A DNA stretch of 64,000 bases, taken from positions 124,001-188,000 of the forward strand of contig NZ_STFX01000028.1 in NCBI RefSeq assembly GCF_005222915.1. Reading direction: 5' to 3'. This stretch comes from Rhizobium sp. FKL33 (GTDB lineage: Bacteria; Pseudomonadota; Alphaproteobacteria; Rhizobiales; Rhizobiaceae). The position numbers and the translations under genes are program-made. Of the stretch, positions 8,286 to 16,161 are shown piece after piece. Numbering within the stretch: the stretch's first letter is position 1; every line of letters starts with the position of its first letter. The notes under the pieces are model-generated. The model made no database searches. It saw only the letters and a program-made list of their open reading frames with translations, and was not told where the DNA came from.

Positions 8286-9199
8286 TGACAATGGATATGC
8301 AGGTTTCCTTTCTTGATCGTCTTTTTGAATCCGGACTGCTGATCGACACCGGCGTGGACGGCCTTTACGGCCGATCCGGCGAGTTCGAAGACGTCATCGC
8401 CGCCTTCGAGCGACTGATCGACCGAACCGGCGGCGGCGACGGCGCCGAGGCCATCCGCTTTCCGCCGGGCATGAACCGCGCCTACTTCGAAAAGAGCGGT
8501 TACATGAAGAGCTTCCCTCAGCTCGCCGGCACCGTTCACTCCTTCTGCGGCAACGACCATGACCATCTCGGTCTCCTGCAATGCATGGAGGAAGGCAATG
8601 AATGGACCAAGGAGCAGAAGGCGACCGACATCGCGCTGACGCCGGCGGCCTGCTATCCCCTCTACCCCACCATCGCCAAGCGCGGCCCGATCTCCATGAA
8701 GGGCGGCCTTTACGACCTGCAGTCCTACTGCTTCCGCCACGAGCCCTCCAAGGATCCGGCGCGCCAGCAGCTGTTCCGCATGCGCGAATATGTCTGCATG
8801 GGCACGGAAGCGCATGTGACCGAGTTCCGCCAGACCTGGATGGATCGCGGCGTCGAGATGATGAAGTCCGTCGGGCTCGACGTCGAGATCGACGTCGCCA
8901 ACGACCCGTTCTTCGGCCGCGCCGGCCGGCTGCTCGCCAACAACCAGCGCGACCAGAACCTGAAGTTCGAACTGCTGATCCCGGTGACGTCGCAGACCAA
9001 GAAGACGGCCTGCATGAGCTTCAACTACCATCAGGACGCGTTCGGCTCCAAATGGGGTCTCAACCTCGAAGACGGTTCGGTGGCGCACACCGCCTGCGTC
9101 GGTTTCGGCCTGGAGCGCATCGCGCTCGCGCTCTTTGCCCAGCACGGTCTCGACACCAAGCTGTGGCCGGAGAATGTGCGCAAGGTTCTGTGGGGCTGA
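8285..9199 (+). CDS. Amino acid:[carrier protein] ligase, class II aaRS-like
   Basis: This 304-residue protein is a catalytic core of the atypical seryl-tRNA synthetase type without a tRNA-binding domain. It would adenylate an amino acid and pass it to the phosphopantetheine of the upstream carrier. Motif 2 is seen around [20 protein letters not shown] and motif 3 as GFGLERIAL. Cys123, Glu168 and Cys271 have the same spacing as the zinc ligands I recall for Bradyrhizobium Bll0957 (Cys131, Glu176, Cys279). Studied members use glycine or alanine (family knowledge); the substrate here is unknown. Its start overlaps the dehydrogenase stop. Confidence 0.9.
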   Translation: MTMDMQVSFLDRLFESGLLIDTGVDGLYGRSGEFEDVIAAFERLIDRTGGGDGAEAIRFPPGMNRAYFEKSGYMKSFPQLAGTVHSFCGNDHDHLGLLQCMEEGNEWTKEQKATDIALTPAACYPLYPTIAKRGPISMKGGLYDLQSYCFRHEPSKDPARQQLFRMREYVCMGTEAHVTEFRQTWMDRGVEMMKSVGLDVEIDVANDPFFGRAGRLLANNQRDQNLKFELLIPVTSQTKKTACMSFNYHQDAFGSKWGLNLEDGSVAHTACVGFGLERIALALFAQHGLDTKLWPENVRKVLWG

Positions 9200-9203
9200 G
9201 GCG

Positions 9204-10172
9204 ATGGCCGCAGTATTTCCTCATCTCGATCCCCTCGCCTACCGGCCGCATGCCCTGCATTCGGCCGAGCGGGCCTGGCCTGAGACCAACTGCTATGTCG
9301 ATCTTTGGATCGAGGCGCTCCACGCCATGGGCGCCCAGCCCGAGGCCATGCTCGGCTTCACGCTGACCCAGGATTTCGAGGGCGACCAGTTCACCTTCTT
9401 CAAGGTTCCGCTGGAAGACCTCGAAAGCCTCTATGACGTCAGGGTGACGGAACTGGCGATCTTCGACCGGGTCGAAGACCACGTCTCCGAACAGATCGCG
9501 CGCGGTCGTCTCTGCCTGTTGGAAATGGACAGCTACTATATGCCCGATACGCAGGGCGTGGCCTATCGAACCGAACACGGCAAGACGACGATCGCCATCA
9601 ACCGGCTGTCGGAGAAGGACAAGGCGATCGACTACTTCCACAATGGCGGTTTCCACCGCCTCGAGGGCGAGGATTTCGACGGCGTGTTCGGCAAGTTCTA
9701 TCCGCCGGGCTCGCAGCCTTTCCTGCCCTATACGGAATTCGCCAAGCTGCCGGTCCGGCTGCCGGACGCTGCGCATGTTCGGCAGGAGGCGCATCGGCTG
9801 CTCCGGCGGCATATGAAACGCATGCCGGAGGCCAATCCGGTGGCCGCCTTTGCGCGGGTGTTTCCGATGCAGGTCAGCGCGCTCGCCGATCGTCCCTTCG
9901 GGCATTTCCACAAATACGCCTTCAACACGCTTCGGCAGTTGGGTGCGAATTTCGAACTGGCGGCGACGCATTTCGACTGGCTGGCTCCCGGCGGTGATCT
10001 CAAGGACTCCTCGGACGCCGCCATGACCATCGCCAACACCGCCAAGACGGCGCAGTTCCAGCTGGCGCGGGCGCTGACGCGCAAGAAATACGACACGCTG
10101 GGACAGGCGCTTGCGCCCGCAGTGGACGCCTGGGATCACCTTAGGGAAACCATCTCGGCGCATATCAACTGA
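9204..10172 (+). CDS. DUF1839 protein, putative papain-fold aminoacyl transferase
   Basis: This 322-residue protein belongs to the uncharacterised DUF1839 family. I see a BtrH-like layout. Cys30 lies at the start of a helix (ETNCYVDLWIEALHAMG). A conserved strand LLEMDSYYMPDT comes before His125, then KTTIAINRL and the segment IDYFHNGGFHRLEGEDFDG, which supplies Asp143 or Asn147. That pattern fits a Cys-His-Asp/Asn papain-like site. BtrH moves an aminoacyl group from a carrier protein to a sugar amine in butirosin synthesis, so a similar transfer is my inference. The ATG at 9204 follows the ligase stop by 4 bases. Confidence 0.78.
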   Translation: MAAVFPHLDPLAYRPHALHSAERAWPETNCYVDLWIEALHAMGAQPEAMLGFTLTQDFEGDQFTFFKVPLEDLESLYDVRVTELAIFDRVEDHVSEQIARGRLCLLEMDSYYMPDTQGVAYRTEHGKTTIAINRLSEKDKAIDYFHNGGFHRLEGEDFDGVFGKFYPPGSQPFLPYTEFAKLPVRLPDAAHVRQEAHRLLRRHMKRMPEANPVAAFARVFPMQVSALADRPFGHFHKYAFNTLRQLGANFELAATHFDWLAPGGDLKDSSDAAMTIANTAKTAQFQLARALTRKKYDTLGQALAPAVDAWDHLRETISAHIN

Positions 10173-10196
10173 TCCTTAACCATATCGGGAGACATC

Positions 10197-10222
10197 ATGC
10201 CCCGGCGCGACAGCCGGGGCAT
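10197..10222. repeat. Perfect 10-bp inverted repeat at the head of the GH2 gene
   Basis: Bases 10197-10206 and 10213-10222 are exact reverse complements around a 6-base loop, giving a very GC-rich hairpin. Both arms contain an in-frame ATG or CAT. If the GH2 gene starts at 10197 the hairpin would bury its start codon. If it starts at 10242 (AGGGA 5 bases upstream) the hairpin is in the leader and could slow transcription or translation between the carrier genes and the glycan genes. Confidence 0.7.
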
Positions 10223-10241
10223 GACTTTGACAGGGAACGAC

Positions 10242-12713
10242 ATGGGCGGCAGGGCAGTCATTTCGGAGATCCGGCATTCGCTTGCGGGCGAATGGGCGCT
10301 GGTCGTGTCCGACGCCGGCGCCTATGCGACGCCTGCTGACATTCCCGACAAGGCGCGGCAGATCCCCGCCCCTGTGCCCGGAACGGTGGCCGAAGCGCTG
10401 GAAAATGCCGGTCGTTTCGATCGCGCCCATCCCGTCAGTCTCAACGACCGCGATTTCTGGTATCTCGCCGCGCTCGACAGCCAGCCGCCCGGCCCGGCCC
10501 GACTGCTGCTCGACGGACTGGCGACGATCGCCGAAGTCTATGTCAACGGCCGGCTGGTTTTGGAAAGCGTCAGCCAATTCATCGCCCATGACGTTTCGGT
10601 TGTTCTCAAGGGACATGGCCAGGACCAGATCGCCATCTGCTTTCGCGCGCTCAATCCGCGACTGAAGTCAAGCGGGCCCCGCGCCCGTTGGCGGCCGCAG
10701 ATGATCACGCCGCCGGGCATGCGGCTGATCCGCGCCACGGCGCTCGGGCATATGCCCGGCTGGTGCCCTGATGTGGAGGCCGTCGGCCCCTTCCGGCCGA
10801 TCCATCTCGTCCGTTCCGCCGAAAACGAGATCGATGCGCTCAGGCTCTCGGCCGGTCTCGACGATGCAGGCGTGGGCGTTCTCGATGTCAGTTTCCGTTT
10901 CGCCGCCCGCGCCGTCGATCTCCGCATCGCCTGTGGCGGCGTCTCGACGCCGGTGATGATCTCCGCCGAGGGTCTTCTCACCGCACGTCTCGAAATCCCT
11001 GCAGTGAAGCCGTGGATGCCACACACCCATGGCGAGCCCAACCTTTACGGCGTCGATCTCCTGATCAACGGGGCGGCGCATCAGATCGGCCGCGTCGGTT
11101 TTCGCAACATCGCGCTCGATCAAGGCGCTGATGGCAAGGGCTTCGGGGTCGAGATCAACGGCGTCCCGGTCTTCTGCCGCGGGGCCGTCTGGACCAATGC
11201 CGATATCGTCAGGCTTCCGGGCGCCAGGGACGACTATCTTCCATGGCTGCAGAAGGCCCGCGACGCCGGCATGAACATGATCCGCATCGGCGGCACCATG
11301 ACCTATGAGACCCCCGAGTTCTTCGCGCTGTGCGACGAACTCGGCCTGATGGTGTGGCAGGACTTCATGTTCGCCAATTTCGACTATCCGGCTGCCGACC
11401 CCGCCTTTGCCGATCTGGTGCGCAAGGAGGCCGTCGATCTCCTGTCGAGCATTCAGGGATCACCTTCGCTCACCGTCCTTTGCGGCGGCTCGGAGATGTT
11501 CCAGCAGGCGGCCATGCTGGGCATGCCGGAGCGCTTCTGGAGCGGGCCGATCACCGACGAGATCCTGCCGTCGGTTTATGAAGAGCTGCGCCCAGATGTG
11601 ATCTACGCGCCGAATTCGCCCTTCGGCGGCGCCATGCCCTTTTCGCCCAATGAAGGCGTCACCCACTATTACGGTGTCGGGGCCTATTGCCGCCCGCTCG
11701 AAGACGCCCGCCGCGCCGAGGTGCGCTTCTCCGCCGAAAGCCTGGCGTTTGCGCATGTGCCGGAAGCCGAAACGCTGGAAGAGCATCTGCCCGTCATGCC
11801 CGTGCATGATCCGCGCTGGAAGGCGCGGGTGCCGCGCGACCGCGGCGCATCCTGGGATTTCGAGGACATTCGCGATCACTATCTGCAACTCCTCTATAGC
11901 CTCGATCCCATGCGACTGCGCCGCGAGGATGTGGGCCGCTATCTGACCCTGTCGCGCGCGACGACCGTGGAAGTGGTCGAGGCCGCCTATGCCGAATGGC
12001 GCCGCCCCGGCTCGCCGACGTCAGGCGCACTGGTCTGGACGCTGCAGGATCTGCTGCCCGGCCCCGGCTGGGGGGTGATCGACGCGACCGGTCTTGAAAA
12101 ACCGGTCTGGCATGGCCTTCGCCGCGCATTTCGCCCGCTCACGGTTGTGCTGTCGGACGAGGGAACCAGCGGCCTTTACGCCCATGTGATCAATGAAACC
12201 AGCGCGCCCCGTACGCTTACGCTGACGCTGACCTGTCTGCGCGACGGCCAGACGCCTGTCGTCGGCGGCAAGATCGATCTCGACCTTCCGCCCCGGGGAA
12301 CCGCGAGCTTTGCCGCGACAGACCTGTTCGGCGCCTTCTTCGACGCGACCTACGCCTTTCGCTTCGGCCCGCCGGCGCATGACGTCACGATTGCTCAACT
12401 TCTCGATCGTATGACAGGCGAGGAGATCGCTTCGGCCTTCCATTTCCCGCATGGGCGAAACGCGGCCTTGCACAGGTCCACGGTGGCGGCCCGGCTGGCG
12501 CGGGAAGCGGATGAATGGGCGCTGTATCTCTCGGCAGATCGCCTTGCGCAGTCGGTTCATTTCGACCTCGTCGGCTGGCGCGCCTCGGACAACTGGCTGC
12601 ATCTGGCTCCCGGCCAGGAAAAGCGGCTGACGTTGGCGCCCCGGGGCGAGACGCCATCCGGTCTGCCGAGCGGCGCCATTCGGCATCTACAGGGCGGAGA
12701 GATCCGCTTCTGA
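10242..12713 (+). CDS. Glycoside hydrolase family 2 protein, beta-mannosidase-like
   Basis: This is an 823-residue GH2 protein. It has a jelly-roll sugar-binding domain (LAGEWALV to DFWYLAALD, then VYVNGRLV), an immunoglobulin-like domain (IDALRLSAGLDD) and a TIM barrel from about residue 310 (NGVPVFCRGAVWTNAD, FCDELGLMVWQDFMF type). Candidate catalytic residues are Glu418 in CGGSEMF, in place of the GNNE acid/base motif, and Glu499 in FSAESLAF, in place of the SEFG nucleophile. No signal peptide is seen, so it is probably cytoplasmic. It may trim glycan intermediates or act on a modified mannoside. An upstream ATG at 10197 is possible. Confidence 0.82.
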   Translation: MGGRAVISEIRHSLAGEWALVVSDAGAYATPADIPDKARQIPAPVPGTVAEALENAGRFDRAHPVSLNDRDFWYLAALDSQPPGPARLLLDGLATIAEVYVNGRLVLESVSQFIAHDVSVVLKGHGQDQIAICFRALNPRLKSSGPRARWRPQMITPPGMRLIRATALGHMPGWCPDVEAVGPFRPIHLVRSAENEIDALRLSAGLDDAGVGVLDVSFRFAARAVDLRIACGGVSTPVMISAEGLLTARLEIPAVKPWMPHTHGEPNLYGVDLLINGAAHQIGRVGFRNIALDQGADGKGFGVEINGVPVFCRGAVWTNADIVRLPGARDDYLPWLQKARDAGMNMIRIGGTMTYETPEFFALCDELGLMVWQDFMFANFDYPAADPAFADLVRKEAVDLLSSIQGSPSLTVLCGGSEMFQQAAMLGMPERFWSGPITDEILPSVYEELRPDVIYAPNSPFGGAMPFSPNEGVTHYYGVGAYCRPLEDARRAEVRFSAESLAFAHVPEAETLEEHLPVMPVHDPRWKARVPRDRGASWDFEDIRDHYLQLLYSLDPMRLRREDVGRYLTLSRATTVEVVEAAYAEWRRPGSPTSGALVWTLQDLLPGPGWGVIDATGLEKPVWHGLRRAFRPLTVVLSDEGTSGLYAHVINETSAPRTLTLTLTCLRDGQTPVVGGKIDLDLPPRGTASFAATDLFGAFFDATYAFRFGPPAHDVTIAQLLDRMTGEEIASAFHFPHGRNAALHRSTVAARLAREADEWALYLSADRLAQSVHFDLVGWRASDNWLHLAPGQEKRLTLAPRGETPSGLPSGAIRHLQGGEIRF

Positions 12714-12798
12714 CGCGAAGACTGGACGCGACATTGATGAACGACACGCCATCCATGAGGGGCGGCAAATCAAGCGCCCGAACACGTGCGGGCCAGAG

Positions 12799-13863
12799 AT
12801 GAAGAGGAAGACCGGCATGCGCATGATGAGCTTTGCGGCCCTGGCTTTGGCGGCGACCTTCGGCTTTCAGAACACGGCTCTGGCGGCCAAGGGATGTTTT
12901 CGCGGCATCAATATTTCGGGCGCGGAATTCGGTGAAGTGGGCGGCAAGGTCAACAAAGCCTATGTCTGGCCGTCCGACAGGACCGTGTCCTATTTCGCCG
13001 CCAAAGGCTTCGACACTGTGCGCCTGCCCTTCCTGTGGGAACGGCTTCAGCCGAAGCTGATGGGGCCGTTCGATCCGGCTGAAGAAGGCCGGCTTCGGGA
13101 AAGCGTGGAATTGATCAAGTCGCATGGCATGCGCGTCATTCTCGATCCGCACAATTACGCCCGTTACAACGGCAAGCTGATCGGCTCGTCCGAGGTTCCG
13201 CACAAGGCCTTCGCTGATTTCTGGGCCAAGCTCGCCACGCTCTTCGCCAACGACCCCGCCATCTATTTCGGACTGATGAACGAACCGAACAAAATGCCAG
13301 TGGCGCAATGGGTGGAGGCCGCCAACGCCGCAACGCTCGCCATTCGGGTCGAGGCGAAGGCCGGCAACCTCGTGCTTGTGCCCGGAACCGCCTGGACCGG
13401 CGCCCATAGCTGGATGAAGGAGATCGACGGAGAGCCGAACGGCGTGGCGCTGCTCAAATACAAGGACCCGAGCGAGAATTTCGCCTTCGAGGTCCATCAA
13501 TATCTCGACGACGATTTCTCCGGCACCAAGGGCAACTGCTCTCGCGCCGAGGACGCGGTCACAGCGCTCAAAGACTTCACCAAATGGCTGAAGAGCCATG
13601 GCTTCCGCGGCTTTCTGGGTGAGTTTGGCGCTCCCGGCGACGCCGCTTGCGTGGCGGGCCTTCAGGGAATGGTGGACGTGGTCGAGGCCGACCGGGATGT
13701 CTGGACCGGATGGACTTATTGGGCCGCCGGCGACTGGTGGCCCGAAAGCGAACCTCTCAACATCCAGCCCACCCAGCATGGTGATCGCCCGCAACTCGCC
13801 GCGATGACGTCGACCTTGACCGATTTCTCTGCGGAGGGCCGGAATTGCCCCTCGCTCCGATGA
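12799..13863 (+). CDS. Secreted glycoside hydrolase family 5 endoglycanase
   Basis: This is a 354-residue GH5 enzyme (cellulase/mannanase superfamily) with a signal peptide ending about AALA-A at residue 30. The family motifs are present: VRLPFLWERL, ILDPHNYARYN, GLMNEPN with acid/base Glu162, and FLGEFG with nucleophile Glu275. Aromatic residues near WTYWAAGDWW would line the cleft. It overlaps the next glycosyltransferase by 4 bases (ATGA). A periplasmic endoglycanase inside a polysaccharide operon often trims or controls chain length, as in cellulose operons; the substrate is not known here. The 85 bases before it contain no credible gene. Confidence 0.88.
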   Translation: MKRKTGMRMMSFAALALAATFGFQNTALAAKGCFRGINISGAEFGEVGGKVNKAYVWPSDRTVSYFAAKGFDTVRLPFLWERLQPKLMGPFDPAEEGRLRESVELIKSHGMRVILDPHNYARYNGKLIGSSEVPHKAFADFWAKLATLFANDPAIYFGLMNEPNKMPVAQWVEAANAATLAIRVEAKAGNLVLVPGTAWTGAHSWMKEIDGEPNGVALLKYKDPSENFAFEVHQYLDDDFSGTKGNCSRAEDAVTALKDFTKWLKSHGFRGFLGEFGAPGDAACVAGLQGMVDVVEADRDVWTGWTYWAAGDWWPESEPLNIQPTQHGDRPQLAAMTSTLTDFSAEGRNCPSLR

Positions 13864-15035
13864 CCCCGCCCGCCCCTGCACCACGCTCGCTCAAGCCCGC
13901 GCCTGATGGTCGCCGGCTCGTCGTGCATGTCGTCCGTCAGTTCTGGCCCAATCGGGGTGGGCTTGAAGATGTGGTGCTCAATCTTTGCCGCCGCGCAGGG
14001 GATGCCGGCTATCGCATCCGGGTGGTGACGCTCAATTCGCTGTTCAGCGATCCCGCGCGGTCCCTTCCTGAGCGCGAAATGCTCGGCGACATCGAGATCG
14101 TGCGCATTCCATGGCGGGGATCGAGCCGCTACCCGGTCGCGCCGTCGGTGCTCGACCACATCCGCGACGCGGATCTCGTCCATGTGCATGCGATCGACTT
14201 CTTCTTCGACTTCCTCGCGCTGACCAAGGTTTTGCATCGCAAGCCGATGATCGCCACCACCCATGGCGGCTTCTTCCACACCAGGAAGTTTGCCGCCCTC
14301 AAGTCGTTCTGGTTCAAGACGCTGACGCGCTTCTCCGCCAGCCGATACGCCGCTCTGGTGGGCTGCAGCACGTCGGATGTCTCGCAATTCGCGACGATTG
14401 CGCCGGATGTTCGACTGATCGAAAACGGCGTTGATCTCGATAAGTTCGCTGATAAGGCGGCGCGAGAACCGCGCAAGGCGATCGTCACCATCGGTCGTTT
14501 TTCCATCAACAAGCGTCTCGACCGGCTCATCCATATGCTCACGGCGTTGCGCCGTCACGACGCGGCCTGGACACTCGATATCGTCGGGGTGGAGTCCGAT
14601 CTTTCGGCCACGGATCTCGCTGCGCTCGCGCGTGAGGCGGGCGCGGAAACCGGAGTGCGAATCCATGTGGGTTTACCCGAACAAGACGTCGCGCGCGTGA
14701 TTTCGCAATGCGCGCTTTTTGCTTCGGCGTCGGAGTATGAAGGCTTCGGCCTCGTGGCGATCGAAGCGATGAGCGCAGGGCTCACGCCTGTCCTACAGCC
14801 CAATGCGGCCTATTCCACCCTTGCAGGTCATCACGCCGCAATCCGTCTCTGCGATTTCAGCGACGCCGAAACCGCCGCCTCTGTTTTGGAGCAAACCTAT
14901 ACCGCCGCAAAATGCGAGCCGGGCCTGCGGAACGCCCTCATGGATGCCGCCCAGACCTATTCCTGGAGCAGTTCCGCCGCGAAATATCTGGCGGAGTATG
15001 ACGCGGCGATCCTGCGACGGGGAGCGGCTCGATGA
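13860..15035 (+). CDS. Glycosyltransferase family 4
   Basis: This 391-residue GT-B fold retaining glycosyltransferase would add a sugar to a lipid-linked glycan on the cytoplasmic face. The N-terminal domain opens with VVRQFWPNRGGLEDVV. A hinge lies near ENGVDLDKF, and the C-terminal domain has IGRFSINKRLDRLI and the EX7E region SASEYEGFGLVAIEAMSAG. The ATG at 13860 overlaps the GH5 stop (ATGA); a TTG at 13845 is less likely. Its stop overlaps the next gene by 4 bases as well. Donor and acceptor cannot be read from the sequence. Confidence 0.88.
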   Translation: MTPPAPAPRSLKPAPDGRRLVVHVVRQFWPNRGGLEDVVLNLCRRAGDAGYRIRVVTLNSLFSDPARSLPEREMLGDIEIVRIPWRGSSRYPVAPSVLDHIRDADLVHVHAIDFFFDFLALTKVLHRKPMIATTHGGFFHTRKFAALKSFWFKTLTRFSASRYAALVGCSTSDVSQFATIAPDVRLIENGVDLDKFADKAAREPRKAIVTIGRFSINKRLDRLIHMLTALRRHDAAWTLDIVGVESDLSATDLAALAREAGAETGVRIHVGLPEQDVARVISQCALFASASEYEGFGLVAIEAMSAGLTPVLQPNAAYSTLAGHHAAIRLCDFSDAETAASVLEQTYTAAKCEPGLRNALMDAAQTYSWSSSAAKYLAEYDAAILRRGAAR

Positions 15036-16159
15036 CCCGGGTCCTCATTGTCACCGCCCAGCATTTCGCGACCCATCCACGCAAGGTGGACCTTCACTTC
15101 ATGGCGGAGGCCCTGAACGCGCGAGGCGTGGCTGTGGATTTCCTGTCCATGCGCCTGAGTTGGCTGAGCCGGATCACCAAGGACGAACGTTGGGCTTTCG
15201 CCAGCGGCCGACCATCGAATCGCTGGACCGAGATCGGCCCGCACTTGCAGGAATTCATCTGGAAGACGCCGCTTCATCCTATCACCTTCCACCGCAAGGC
15301 GCTCGATGAGGCTCTCACGCCGATTGCACTCTTATACGGACGTTTTCTGCCGGCGGCGGTGAAAACCAGGCTCGGCCAATACAGCCATATTCTGGTGGAG
15401 AGTGGAATTTCGTTGCTGGCGCTTCCCACTCTCCGTCGCCTCGCCCCGCAGGCGAAGGTCATCTATCATGCAGCCGACCGACTAGAGACGATCGGAGCGC
15501 ACCCGGCGGCGGCGGCGACATTGCGCGCACACGCCTCCGCAGTGGATCAGGCGCATGTCATGGCGGACGCCATTCGCGGCGACATTCCCGCCGGCATCGA
15601 CACGATCTTTCTGTCGCATGGCATTTCCAAGGAGAGCTTCGACCGCTCCCTGAAGAGTCCGTATGCCGGTCCGCGCAATGCAGTGAGCGTCGGCGACATG
15701 CTGTTCGACGCCGCCACGATCGAGACGCTGGCCAAGCGTTTTCCCGACTGGACCTTTCACCTCTTCGGCCGCCGTGCGACCCTGGATCAGCCGACTGCCA
15801 ATGTTAGGATCCATGGCGAGACGCCTTTCGAGACGGTCGCCGCATACATCAAATACGCCGATGTCGGCATCGCCCCCTATCTACCCAAAGCCGACGCCGA
15901 TTATCTCAGCCAGTCCAGCCTCAAGATGATTCAATACACTTATTGCAAACTCCCCATCGTCGCGCCCCGCTTCGCCGCCGCCGGGCGGCAGCATGTGCTG
16001 GCCTATGATCCTGGACATGCCGACAGCATCGCTGCAGCTTTCTCGGCTGCGACCACCTTCGACCGCGAGACGATCGACATCTCCGGCGTGCTGACCTGGG
16101 ACGAGAAGACCGCGCGCCTCTTTGGCCTTTCCGAAAATTCAAAGGACCGGGAGATCTGA
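15032..16159 (+). CDS. GumK-like glycosyltransferase (GT70)
   Basis: This 375-residue protein resembles Xanthomonas GumK, the membrane-associated glucuronosyltransferase of xanthan synthesis. Matching stretches are FATHPRKVDLHFMAEAL, FLSMRLSWLSRITKDER, ILVESGISLLALPTL, VSVGDMLFDA and YIKYADVGIAPY. Asp149 in VIYHAADRLETI aligns with the catalytic Asp157 of GumK. It probably adds a uronic acid or similar sugar to a polyprenyl-linked acceptor. The donor is inferred from the family only. It overlaps the preceding GT4 gene and sits 2 bases before the flippase fusion. Confidence 0.82.
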   Translation: MTRVLIVTAQHFATHPRKVDLHFMAEALNARGVAVDFLSMRLSWLSRITKDERWAFASGRPSNRWTEIGPHLQEFIWKTPLHPITFHRKALDEALTPIALLYGRFLPAAVKTRLGQYSHILVESGISLLALPTLRRLAPQAKVIYHAADRLETIGAHPAAAATLRAHASAVDQAHVMADAIRGDIPAGIDTIFLSHGISKESFDRSLKSPYAGPRNAVSVGDMLFDAATIETLAKRFPDWTFHLFGRRATLDQPTANVRIHGETPFETVAAYIKYADVGIAPYLPKADADYLSQSSLKMIQYTYCKLPIVAPRFAAAGRQHVLAYDPGHADSIAAAFSAATTFDRETIDISGVLTWDEKTARLFGLSENSKDREI

Positions 16160-16161
16160 CG

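Noticed and set aside
12714-12798. Short reading frame between the GH2 and GH5 genes
   Set aside because: It would code for about 22 residues without a ribosome site or homology.
12385-13884. Open frame of about 499 codons on the minus strand opposite the GH5 gene
   Set aside because: GH5 has catalytic motifs and a signal peptide on the plus strand; the opposite frame has none.
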